Shown: positions 16,501 through 23,180 of the stretch, piece by piece
How positions within the stretch are numbered: position 1 is the stretch's first letter
Layout: every line of letters begins with the position of its first letter
Assembly: GCA_965212075.1 (NCBI GenBank)
Contig: OZ243043.1
Coordinates: 186,001-250,000, forward strand
Direction of reading: 5' to 3'
Source: CBDBUR01 sp965212075
GTDB lineage: Bacteria > Pseudomonadota > Alphaproteobacteria > JAPOUT01 > G958296285
Length of the DNA: 64,000 nt
Notes under the pieces: model-generated
What the model saw: the letters and a program-made list of their open reading frames with translations, nothing else
Database searches by the model: none
What the model was told of the DNA's origin: nothing
Made by a program: the position numbers and the translations under genes

Positions 16501-17961
16501 ATGACAGTTGAAACCGCGCAGCGCGCTATGGCTTGGGTGATGTTGGCCTTCGTCATTTTATGGACGGCCAGCGCTTTTTTGGCTCATCAAACGCCGCCTT
16601 TGGATATTCTTGAGGGCTTGATCTGGGGCAATGAATGGCTTTGGGGCACCGAAAAGCATCCGCCTTTGCCGGCATGGCTGATAGAGATTTCTTGGCAGAT
16701 TGGCGGAATGATTGGCGTTTATTTTTTGGCGAGCGCGGCTCTGGCTTTGGGTCTGTGGTTTGTATTTTTATTGGGCTGCCGCTTCGTGAGTGTTGAAAGG
16801 GCATTTTTGGGCGCGTTATTGCTGTTGGGCTTGTTTTATTATTTATGGCCGGTTCCGGAGTTTAATCACAATACGGCGCAGATACCGCTCTGGGCGGCGG
16901 TGATTTTTTTGTTTGAACGATGTTTGACCGACCGGCGGATTCACTTTTGGCTATTGCTGGGCATGGCGGCGGCGTTATGTGTGCTGACGAAATATACTTC
17001 TTTGTTTTTACTTTTCTGTGTGCCGGTCTGGCTGCTGCTTGACGGCGAAGCGCGCCGTCAATTATGGACGTTCGGGCCTTGGGCGAGCCTATTTTTATTT
17101 TTGGCGCTGATCGCGCCGCATCTGAATTTTCTTGTGCAGAATGATTTTTCGCCTTGGGTAAATGCGCTCGAGCGCGCCAGCGAGGGTCATTCGGTTTTTT
17201 GGTTTTTGCTGGCGCAGGGGTTCAATCATTTGCCGATGATTTTGATTTTGGGCATGGCCGGATTTTTTGGCCGCGGTGCGATGATGTCGCAGGCTCTATC
17301 GCGCGCTGATCGTTTTTTGCTGTTTTTTGCTTTTGCGCCTTTGATTTTGTTTGCTGCTGTGCTGGGTGTTTCGGGGGCGGGGTTTCGCTCAATGTGGGGC
17401 GCGCCCTTTTTTATGCTTTCGGGCTTGCTGCTGATGCGGTTTTTTGGTGCGCGCTGGACAGAAGCGCGTGCGCGCAGAATCGTTTATGGCGCGAGCGCAT
17501 TACTGGTTTTAGCGCCTTTATGTTATAGCGCGGTGATTGCAGGCCGGAGCTTGGTTTCGGCTGATTATAAGCGGGAACATTGGCCGCAAAGCGAAATCAG
17601 TGCGCAGGTGGAACGACATTACCGCGCGCAAGCCGCAGATCGTCCGCTTAAGGTGATTGTTGGCCGCGTGGAGATTGCCGGTCTTGCCGCGATGGGCATC
17701 AGGGCTGGCCAAAAGACGATCAGGGCGCGCCCGTCAGTTTTGATTGAAGGTGATTTTGCGGTGTCTCCATGGATCAAAAAAGACAATATATGCCGCGCGA
17801 CGATCATCATCTGGAAAGGGACAGCACCCCAAGAGGAGTTTCAGTCCATCATCGCCTTATGTGATCGCACAGCAAAGATCACGAAGTTAGAGTTTCCGAT
17901 CGCTGGATTTCAGGCAGCAAAGCCGCTCATTTTGCATATGGTTGTGCTGGCCGAAAATTAA
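16501..17961 (+). CDS. GT39-family membrane glycosyltransferase (ArnT/PMT-like)
   Basis: 486 residues, about 10-11 membrane helices. The first periplasmic loop holds the GT39-like LDILEGLIWGNEW and KHPPLPAWLI. The C-terminal part (about 370-486) is soluble. Enzymes of this type move a sugar from a polyprenyl carrier to lipid A, teichoic acid or protein. Together with the divergent GtrA and GtrB it could complete a periplasmic glycosylation route; acceptor unknown. GGGGATCAGG precedes the ATG. The stop overlaps the convergent gene by four bases. Confidence 0.82.
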   Translation: MTVETAQRAMAWVMLAFVILWTASAFLAHQTPPLDILEGLIWGNEWLWGTEKHPPLPAWLIEISWQIGGMIGVYFLASAALALGLWFVFLLGCRFVSVERAFLGALLLLGLFYYLWPVPEFNHNTAQIPLWAAVIFLFERCLTDRRIHFWLLLGMAAALCVLTKYTSLFLLFCVPVWLLLDGEARRQLWTFGPWASLFLFLALIAPHLNFLVQNDFSPWVNALERASEGHSVFWFLLAQGFNHLPMILILGMAGFFGRGAMMSQALSRADRFLLFFAFAPLILFAAVLGVSGAGFRSMWGAPFFMLSGLLLMRFFGARWTEARARRIVYGASALLVLAPLCYSAVIAGRSLVSADYKREHWPQSEISAQVERHYRAQAADRPLKVIVGRVEIAGLAAMGIRAGQKTIRARPSVLIEGDFAVSPWIKKDNICRATIIIWKGTAPQEEFQSIIALCDRTAKITKLEFPIAGFQAAKPLILHMVVLAEN

Positions 17962-18194
17962 TCGTCATCTTGCTGGCGCACGAAGGTGACGGCGTAATAG
18001 GTTTCGCCGTCAAACAGCGGCTCGGCCTCGCCCAGCCCGTCGGTGAGAAAGAACTTTCTCGGCGTCACGCGCCCTTCCAAGCGATAACCTTTGGCGCTCA
18101 TATTACGGCGGTGAAATTCCATCGCTGCGGGGGTGAATTCACGCGCGAGCACGGTGATCCGTTCGGGCAGCTGGTCTTGATCTTGGTCGGCCAT
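17958..18194 (-). CDS. Small conserved-looking cytoplasmic protein, unknown
   Basis: 78 residues, no signal or membrane helix. It contains EFTPAAMEFHRRNMSAKGYRLEGRV and ends in a beta-strand-like YYAVTFVRQQDDD. The layout suggests a small alpha-beta fold with a repeated strand-helix pattern. It lies five bases after the msrA stop on the same strand, so it may be cotranscribed with msrA. Confidence 0.6.
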   Translation of the reverse strand: MADQDQDQLPERITVLAREFTPAAMEFHRRNMSAKGYRLEGRVTPRKFFLTDGLGEAEPLFDGETYYAVTFVRQQDDD

Positions 18195-18199
18195 AAAAG

Positions 18200-18664
18200 T
18201 CAGGCTCCTATAGGTTGCGCGCGTTTTTGAATATAATTTTGGTGATAGTCCTCAGCCGGAAAGAATTTCGGCGCGGGCAGGATTTCGGTGACGATGCGGC
18301 GGCCTTGCTCGATCAATGTCTGCTTGGCGGCTTGGGCTTGGGCTAATTGGTCTTCGTCATCGCAGAAGATCGCCGAGCGATATTGCGTGCCGATATCCGG
18401 ACCTTGGCGATTTAAGGTCGTCGGGTCATGGCAGGCCCAAAAGACTTTCAACAAAGCGGCGAAACTGGTTTGGGAGGAATCAAAGGCGATCTGCACGGCT
18501 TCGACATGGCCGGTCGTGCCGGAGCAGACCTGTTCATAAGAAGGCGCATCGCCGCTACCGCCCATATAGCCGACTTGGGTCGCGATCACGCCGGGCTGCT
18601 TTTGGAATGTAGCTTCCACACCCCAGAAACATCCGGCGGCGAAATATGTCTTGCTCTGGCTCAT
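18200..18664 (-). CDS. msrA: Peptide-methionine (S)-S-oxide reductase MsrA
   Basis: 154 residues. The active-site GCFWGVEATFQ has the catalytic Cys near residue 12. The family motifs VGYMGGSGDAPSYEQVCSGTTGHVEAVQI, HDPTTLNRQGPDIGTQYRSAIF and FFPAEDYHQNYI are all present. It repairs oxidised Met residues using thioredoxin. The usual resolving C-terminal Cys residues are absent (the end is KRAQPIGA), so recycling may use another internal Cys. Confidence 0.96.
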   Translation of the reverse strand: MSQSKTYFAAGCFWGVEATFQKQPGVIATQVGYMGGSGDAPSYEQVCSGTTGHVEAVQIAFDSSQTSFAALLKVFWACHDPTTLNRQGPDIGTQYRSAIFCDDEDQLAQAQAAKQTLIEQGRRIVTEILPAPKFFPAEDYHQNYIQKRAQPIGA

Positions 18665-18685
18665 GCGGCGAGTATGGCCGAGATT

Positions 18686-19819
18686 TTAGAAACCTTCAAG
18701 AGTCGCAAAGCGGTCGCGATGATATTGCGCATTGCCAAAGGTGGCGGCGGCGACGCGCGCACGTTTGAGGTAGAGGCCGATATCGGACTCGTCGGTCATG
18801 CCCATGCCGCCATGCATCTGGACAGCTTCATTGGTGACGAGTCGCGCGCAGGCGGCCAGCCTCGCTTTGGCGTGGCTCGCCATGGTGGGGATATTGTTGC
18901 GCCGCTCCTGCGCAGCACTTGCCGCGCTGCGGGCGACGGAATGGGCCAGCTCAATTTCACAAAACATCTGCGCGGCGCGATGTTTGAGCGCTTGGAATGA
19001 TCCGATGATCTCACCAAATTGTTTGCGCTCTTTGATGTAGGCGAGGGTCTGCTCGAAGGCTGCGCGCGCGCCGCCTAACATTTCGCAGGCGATGCCGATG
19101 CGCGCAAGATCAAGGACTGGCTCGAGAATATCAGCGCCGTCGCCGATCTGGCCAATGATCTGGTCATCGCGCGCGGCGACATTGTCGGCAGAGATGAGCG
19201 CATAATTGCGGCTGTCGGCAAGATGAAGAGGCTCGCGCTTGACTTGCGCAGCATCAAGCAAAAAGAGCGTAATGCCTGTGCGCTCATGTCCGGCGCCCGA
19301 TGTCCGCGCCGCAAAAATAATATGATCCGCCGCCCAGCCATCAATGACGAAAGTTTTATCTCCTGAAATTTTGAACCCCTTATCTGATTTTTCTGCCCTC
19401 GCCTTAATGCTGTTAGGCGCGTGATGTGCGCCTTCGTCAAGGGCGAGCGCGAGCACAATTTCACCGGCGGCGATTTTCGGGAGGATGTTTTGCTTGTGTG
19501 CAGCGCTGCCGCCCAAAATAAGCGCGCTCGCCCCGATCAAAGCGGTGGATAGCAAAGGCGAAGGGGCGAGCGTGCGTCCGGCCTCTTCAAGGGCGAGACA
19601 GAGTCCAAGAAAGCCAAAGTTTGTGCCGCCATACTCTTCGTCGATCAATGTGCCGGTGAGGCCGAGTTCGGCCATCTCCTGCCATAATTTTGGATCAAAG
19701 CCGGTCGGGTTTTTTTGATCGCGCAGTTGGCGCAGATGCGCGACCGGCATTTTTTCCTGAAAGAAGCGGCGCGCGACATCTTGCAGCATGGTCTGTTCTT
19801 CGTTGAGTGTGAACGCCAT
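18686..19819 (-). CDS. Acyl-CoA dehydrogenase, first subunit type
   Basis: 377 residues of the FAD-dependent acyl-CoA dehydrogenase fold: N-terminal helices with LTGTLIDEEYGGTNFGFLGL, a middle beta domain (KISGDKTFVIDGWAADHIIFAARTS), and a C-terminal helical domain with LAYIKERKQFGEIIGSFQALKHRAAQM and HGGMGMTDESDIGLYLKRA. It oxidises acyl-CoA to enoyl-CoA. The downstream order with a second, sequence-divergent dehydrogenase recalls two-subunit alpha2beta2 enzymes used on bulky acyl-CoAs; that pairing is an inference. The spacer to its upstream partner is 28 bases. Confidence 0.9.
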   Translation of the reverse strand: MAFTLNEEQTMLQDVARRFFQEKMPVAHLRQLRDQKNPTGFDPKLWQEMAELGLTGTLIDEEYGGTNFGFLGLCLALEEAGRTLAPSPLLSTALIGASALILGGSAAHKQNILPKIAAGEIVLALALDEGAHHAPNSIKARAEKSDKGFKISGDKTFVIDGWAADHIIFAARTSGAGHERTGITLFLLDAAQVKREPLHLADSRNYALISADNVAARDDQIIGQIGDGADILEPVLDLARIGIACEMLGGARAAFEQTLAYIKERKQFGEIIGSFQALKHRAAQMFCEIELAHSVARSAASAAQERRNNIPTMASHAKARLAACARLVTNEAVQMHGGMGMTDESDIGLYLKRARVAAATFGNAQYHRDRFATLEGF

Positions 19820-19847
19820 TATCTCCCCCTTTTATTTTTTAATTGGA

Positions 19848-21032
19848 TTAGTCGGGCAGGCCGAGAACGCGCTTGGCGATGATGTTGAGCTGCACTTCGG
19901 ATGTTCCGCCTTCAATGGAATTGCCTTTTGAGCGCAGCCATGAGCGGGTTTGGCCAAGCTCGTGATCGGAAAAGCCGGCGCCTTCCCAGCCCAAGCCCTG
20001 CACGCCCATCATCTCAATGAGCGCTTCATTGCTGCGCTTATTATGCTCGGCGCCAAAGAATTTGATGATGGAAGTCGCCGCCGAAGGGCCGGCTTTGGAT
20101 TCTTCCTGCACGCGGCGGATGGTCAGAGCAAAGGCCGCGCCGTCCATTTTTAATTGCGCGATCTCTTTGCGCATGGCCTCATCTTTGACCTGTCCGTCTT
20201 TTTCGCCCAGATAATCTTTGGCGATCTGCTCCATAGCGGTGCCGCCGCCGCCCGCGATGGAACCGCCGAAATCGGAGATGGCATTGCGCTCAAATTGCAG
20301 CAGCCTCTTGGCGACCGTCCAGCCTTTATTGAGATCATGGACGAGGTTTTTTTTGGGCACTTTGACATTGGTGAAAAAAGTCTCGCAAAAGGGCGAGGAG
20401 CCGGAGATCAATTTGATCGGCTTGGTTTCGACGCCTTCGCTGGCCATATCAAAGAGGAGAAAGGAGATGCCGTCATGTTTTTTTGTCGTGTCGGTGCGCA
20501 CGAGGCAGAAGATCCAGTCGGCATGGTTGGCGTAGGATGTCCAAATTTTTTGTCCATTGACAAGGTAATGGTCGCCTTTATCTTCGGCGCGGGTTTGCAG
20601 TCCGGCGAGGTCGGAGCCCGCGCCGGGTTCGGAATAGCCCTGACACCAGCGAATCTCGCCGCGCACGATTTTGGGGAGGTGCTCTTTTTTCTGCTCCTCA
20701 TTGGCGAATTCCAGCAAGGCCGGGCCGAGCATCCAGATGCCGAAGCTCAGCAGAGCGGGTCGCGCATGGATGCGCGCCAATTCTTCGCCGAGAATTTTGG
20801 CCTCGTCGCGCGACAGGCCGCCGCCGCCATATTCTTTTGGCCAGAGCGGCGCGGTCCAGCCTTGTGAGGCCATAGCGTCGAGCCATTGTTTGCTTTCGGG
20901 GTTTGCGTAGGAGGCTTTGCGTCCGCCCCAGATTTGATCGCTTTCGGCCTTCATCGGGGTGCGCATGGAAGGCGGGCAGTTATCGTCCAGCCAAGCGCGC
21001 GCGTCTTGACGAAATGCCTCAAGATCGCTCAT
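19848..21032 (-). CDS. Acyl-CoA dehydrogenase, second subunit type
   Basis: 394 residues. Markers: LWPKEYGGGGLS, WCQGYSEPGAGSDLAGLQT, NGQKIWTSYANHADWIFCLVRT and the C-terminal GGTSEVQLNIIAKRVLGLP. The N-terminal half begins like the broad FadE/Caia group (FRQDARAWLDDNCPPSM). It lies between a diiron protein (3 bases) and the other dehydrogenase (28 bases) on one strand, so these three are likely one operon for oxidation of an unidentified acyl-CoA. Confidence 0.9.
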   Translation of the reverse strand: MSDLEAFRQDARAWLDDNCPPSMRTPMKAESDQIWGGRKASYANPESKQWLDAMASQGWTAPLWPKEYGGGGLSRDEAKILGEELARIHARPALLSFGIWMLGPALLEFANEEQKKEHLPKIVRGEIRWCQGYSEPGAGSDLAGLQTRAEDKGDHYLVNGQKIWTSYANHADWIFCLVRTDTTKKHDGISFLLFDMASEGVETKPIKLISGSSPFCETFFTNVKVPKKNLVHDLNKGWTVAKRLLQFERNAISDFGGSIAGGGGTAMEQIAKDYLGEKDGQVKDEAMRKEIAQLKMDGAAFALTIRRVQEESKAGPSAATSIIKFFGAEHNKRSNEALIEMMGVQGLGWEGAGFSDHELGQTRSWLRSKGNSIEGGTSEVQLNIIAKRVLGLPD

Positions 21033-21035
21033 GCG

Positions 21036-22163
21036 TTATTCGGCGGCGGAGAGGTTATCCATGGACAGATAGCGCGAAGATCCGCCATTGAGTCCGATGA
21101 GATATTTGATGCCATCTTCGGCGATGTCATCGCCGACCATGCGATCGGTTTCATTATGTAGCTCTTTCATATCGATGAAGGCGGCATAATTGGCCGAAGT
21201 GCGCTCGGTGATGATTCCGGCTTTGAGCAGGGTTTTGATCAGCACGCGGAAGATGTAGGACGATCTCTGCATCTCATCGCGGATGACGTTATCGGTCATG
21301 GCTTCCATGAAGGCTTCCTGCACCCATTCCCAGTCGAGGCCGACTTGAGCGTAGATGTGTTGTTTCTGCTCGGGGCTGCCGAGGTTATAGAGGAGGACAT
21401 GGAACACTTCCCACGCCCAGTCTTCGATCATTGCGCGCTCTTGCTCGGGGAGGTGGGGGATGGTGCGATCGGCCCAGATTTTGCCGAATTTGTGATGGAA
21501 GGCTTCGTCGGTCATGACGAGCTGGCAGAGTTTGCGCATGACGGGGTCATTGCCTCTTTCATAGAAGCTGGCGAAGGCGCCCATGGCGAGGCCTTCGATC
21601 ATCATCTGCATGCCGACGAGCTTTTTCCAGACCAGCGGCGAGGCGACGATGTCTTTGAGCAGCCCGCCGAGTGCTGATCCGACTTGGCAAGGCTTGCCCC
21701 ATCGCGCTTCCATATATTTGGAGAAGGCTGTGACATGGCGCGCTTCTTCGCGGGTTTGGTTGGCGGCATATTCTTGCGCGCCCGGGTCTTTGAGGATGTG
21801 GCACAGGCTCGCCGAAAGCGCGAGCGCGCCCTGTTCGCCATGCAGGATGGACGAAAAGGACCAATGAACGCTGAGGTTGGTCAGCTTAATTTTCTGCTTC
21901 TCATCGAGCTTGTCGGCGACAGCGGTATGCAGTTCGCCGATCATCTCGGGGTCGGAGATATATTCATTCTCGAGATCAAAGGGCTTGGAGAAGTCGATAT
22001 ATTTGGCGTCAAGCGGATCCCAGAAATGGTCGTGGGTCGCGGAGATGATTTTGTCAAAAGCCGTTGAGCGCTGCCCATAGCGATCCACTTCAATCATGGC
22101 TTCAAAGTCATCGGGGGCGACGGCCTCATAGGCGCTGTCGATATTGATATGCTGCTCTGACAT
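21036..22163 (-). CDS. Diiron ferritin-like oxygenase/oxidase, unknown substrate
   Basis: 375 residues, almost all helical. The metal ligands of a ferritin-like diiron centre can be read in order: Glu in HGEQGALALS, ExxH in REEARHVTAF, Glu in MMIEGLAMGAF, and ExxH in TDEAFHHKFGK. That is the four-Glu two-His set of AurF-like oxygenases, acyl-ACP desaturases and aldehyde-deformylating enzymes. It is first in an operon with two acyl-CoA dehydrogenases, so oxidation of a fatty-acyl or aryl-acyl compound is a fair guess. The exact family is not recognised. Confidence 0.75.
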   Translation of the reverse strand: MSEQHINIDSAYEAVAPDDFEAMIEVDRYGQRSTAFDKIISATHDHFWDPLDAKYIDFSKPFDLENEYISDPEMIGELHTAVADKLDEKQKIKLTNLSVHWSFSSILHGEQGALALSASLCHILKDPGAQEYAANQTREEARHVTAFSKYMEARWGKPCQVGSALGGLLKDIVASPLVWKKLVGMQMMIEGLAMGAFASFYERGNDPVMRKLCQLVMTDEAFHHKFGKIWADRTIPHLPEQERAMIEDWAWEVFHVLLYNLGSPEQKQHIYAQVGLDWEWVQEAFMEAMTDNVIRDEMQRSSYIFRVLIKTLLKAGIITERTSANYAAFIDMKELHNETDRMVGDDIAEDGIKYLIGLNGGSSRYLSMDNLSAAE

Positions 22164-22308
22164 TTATATGCCTCCTATATATATGCTTGTTTGAGTGTTC
22201 TCCTCTTATGATAGGCGATTCTCGCGTGAGGGCAAGCAAAAAACGAGCCTTTAATCCACTGATAGAAAGAGATTTTTTATCCGTCATTCCTGCCTAGTTC
22301 CCACCGCG
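22164..22308. other. Non-coding leader and edge of repeat region
   Basis: This is the first part of the only gene-free stretch over 300 bases (22164-22636). It holds the leader of the diiron-protein operon (minus strand, TATATATAG near 22172) and a decayed repeat half (TCATTCCTGCC at 22284-22294). No other feature is seen. Confidence 0.5.
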
Positions 22309-22363
22309 TCATCCCCGCGCCAGACTCGTCTGCGACAGACTCGCCTGTCAGCGGGAATCCAGT
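22309..22363. repeat. Palindromic repeat element, long-loop form
   Basis: Outer arms TCATCCCCGC (22309-22318) and GCGGGAATCCAGT (22351-22363) flank an inner segment with its own GACAGAC/CTGTC inverted parts. The outer ends match the other elements in this region. Confidence 0.75.
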
Positions 22364-22411
22364 CAAATACATGAACCCCTTTTCATCGTCATCCCCGCGA
22401 AGGAGGAAATA

Positions 22412-22429
22412 ACGGCGCTAGCGCGCCGT
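22412..22429. repeat. Companion hairpin ACGGCGC-N4-GCGCCGT, copy 1
   Basis: Perfect 7-bp stem with loop TAGC. It follows a damaged ATCCCCGCGAAGGAGG element half (22390-22406). The same stem recurs at 22524 and 22939. Confidence 0.8.
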
Positions 22430-22459
22430 TCGTGGCCTCCCCGCTTACTTCCCACCGCG

Positions 22460-22499
22460 TCATTCCCGCGACAGACCTGTCTGACGGCGGGAATCCAGT
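22460..22499. repeat. Palindromic repeat element, medium-loop form
   Basis: TCATTCCCGC at 22460-22469 pairs with GCGGGAAT at 22487-22494, followed by the constant CCAGT. The inner part GACAGACCTGTCTGACG contains a smaller palindrome. Confidence 0.85.
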
Positions 22500-22523
22500 T
22501 AAATATAAACCATTCTAAAATTA

Positions 22524-22541
22524 ACGGCGCGAAAGCGCCGT
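22524..22541. repeat. Companion hairpin ACGGCGC-N4-GCGCCGT, copy 2
   Basis: Perfect 7-bp stem with a GAAA tetraloop, directly abutting the ATTCCCGC hairpin at 22543-22562. Confidence 0.85.
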
Positions 22542-22618
22542 CATTCCCGCGAAGGCGGGAATCCAGTGAAATATGAATCGTGATTGCAAGCCGCCAATAG
22601 CGGCGCAGCAATCTCAAA
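22540..22618 (+). repeat. 79-bp direct repeat, left copy
   Basis: It begins with the hairpin ATTCCCGC-GAAG-GCGGGAAT (22543-22562) and continues through CCAGTGAAATATGAATCG to ATCTCAAA. It matches 23101-23179 at 78 of 79 positions (22599 A versus 23160 G). The two copies bracket the GIY-YIG gene in the same orientation. Confidence 0.95.
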
Positions 22619-22619
22619 G

Positions 22620-22625
22620 TATAAT
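22620..22625 (+). promoter_or_regulatory. Consensus -10 box TATAAT before the GIY-YIG gene
   Basis: An exact TATAAT ends 11 bases before the ATG at 22637. Transcription would start almost at the start codon, so the mRNA would be leaderless or nearly so. No ribosome site is seen. The -35 position (ATAGCG at 22597) is poor and lies inside the 79-bp repeat. Confidence 0.4.
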
Positions 22626-22636
22626 CAAGCCCTATT

Positions 22637-22939
22637 ATGAAACAGCCCTGTGTATATATTCTCGCGAGCCATCACAACGGAACACTCTATGTCGGCGTCA
22701 CATCCGATCTCATCAAACGTGTCGGGCAACATAGACAAGAGGAAACAGAAGGCTTTACCCAACAATATCAGGTCAAGCGGCTTGTCTGGTATGAGATACA
22801 TGACACAATGGAATCGGCAATCATCAGAGAAAAAGTCATCAAGAAATGGAATCGGAAATGGAAACTCAATTTGATAGAAATAGATAACCCCGATTGGCAT
22901 GATTTATATTTGACTGGATTCCCGCCTTCGCGGGAATGA
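22637..22939 (+). CDS. GIY-YIG nuclease-domain protein (YhbQ/UPF0213-like)
   Basis: 100 residues. The GIY-YIG core is CVYILASHHNGTLYVGVT (VYI...YVG), with the catalytic Arg in SDLIKRVGQHR and the metal-binding Glu in MESAIIREKVIKKWNRKWK. The fold and active site appear intact. The last eight codons and the stop (22913-22939) are made by an inverted copy of the ATTCCCGC hairpin repeat and give TGFPPSRE. The gene sits between 79-bp direct repeats. Family members are small single-domain nucleases of unclear role. Confidence 0.9.
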   Translation: MKQPCVYILASHHNGTLYVGVTSDLIKRVGQHRQEETEGFTQQYQVKRLVWYEIHDTMESAIIREKVIKKWNRKWKLNLIEIDNPDWHDLYLTGFPPSRE

Positions 22940-22956
22940 CGGCGCTGGCGCGCCGT
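22913..22956 (-). repeat. Composite hairpin repeat, inverted copy
   Basis: ACTGG then ATTCCCGC-CTTC-GCGGGAAT (22918-22937) is the reverse complement of the elements at 22543 and 23104. It is followed by the companion stem ACGGCGC-TGGC-GCGCCGT (22939-22956). Together they reproduce, inverted, the order seen at 22524-22566. The first part is coding (GIY-YIG C-terminus). Confidence 0.88.
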
Positions 22957-22965
22957 TTTTCATCG

Positions 22966-23034
22966 TCATCCCCACGACAGGCTCGCCTGCGACAGGCTCG
23001 CCTCTAGAGGTTTGTCTGTCAGCGGGGATCCAGT
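22966..23034. repeat. Palindromic repeat element, longest-loop form
   Basis: TCATCCCCAC at 22966-22975 and GCGGGGATCCAGT at 23022-23034 are the outer ends. The inside contains GACAGGCTCGCCTGC and its near-duplicate GACAGGCTCGCCTC, so this copy has grown by internal duplication. Confidence 0.75.
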
Positions 23035-23100
23035 GATTTTGAACCGCCCAATGTAAGCCACCCGATTGCGGTTAAAATTCCGCCGTTCTTCTTTTCCGTC

Positions 23101-23179
23101 GTCATTCCCGCGAAGGCGGGAATCCAGTGAAATATGAATCGTGATTGCAAGCCGCCAATGGCGGCGCAGCAATCTCAAA
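23101..23179 (+). repeat. 79-bp direct repeat, right copy
   Basis: It matches 22540-22618 with one mismatch, again starting with the ATTCCCGC hairpin. It ends one base before the stop codon of the amidase gene on the other strand. Confidence 0.95.
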
Positions 23180-23180
23180 T

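Noticed and set aside
20154..20867. 237-residue plus-strand frame opposite an acyl-CoA dehydrogenase
   Set aside because: A shadow frame of a well-supported enzyme gene in GC-rich codon context.
22637..22939. Homing endonuclease inside an intron or intein
   Set aside because: No interrupted host gene flanks it; it has only the GIY-YIG domain and lies in intergenic repeats.
22281..23179. CRISPR array
   Set aside because: The repeats are palindromic elements with irregular spacing and both orientations, with no uniform spacers and no cas genes.
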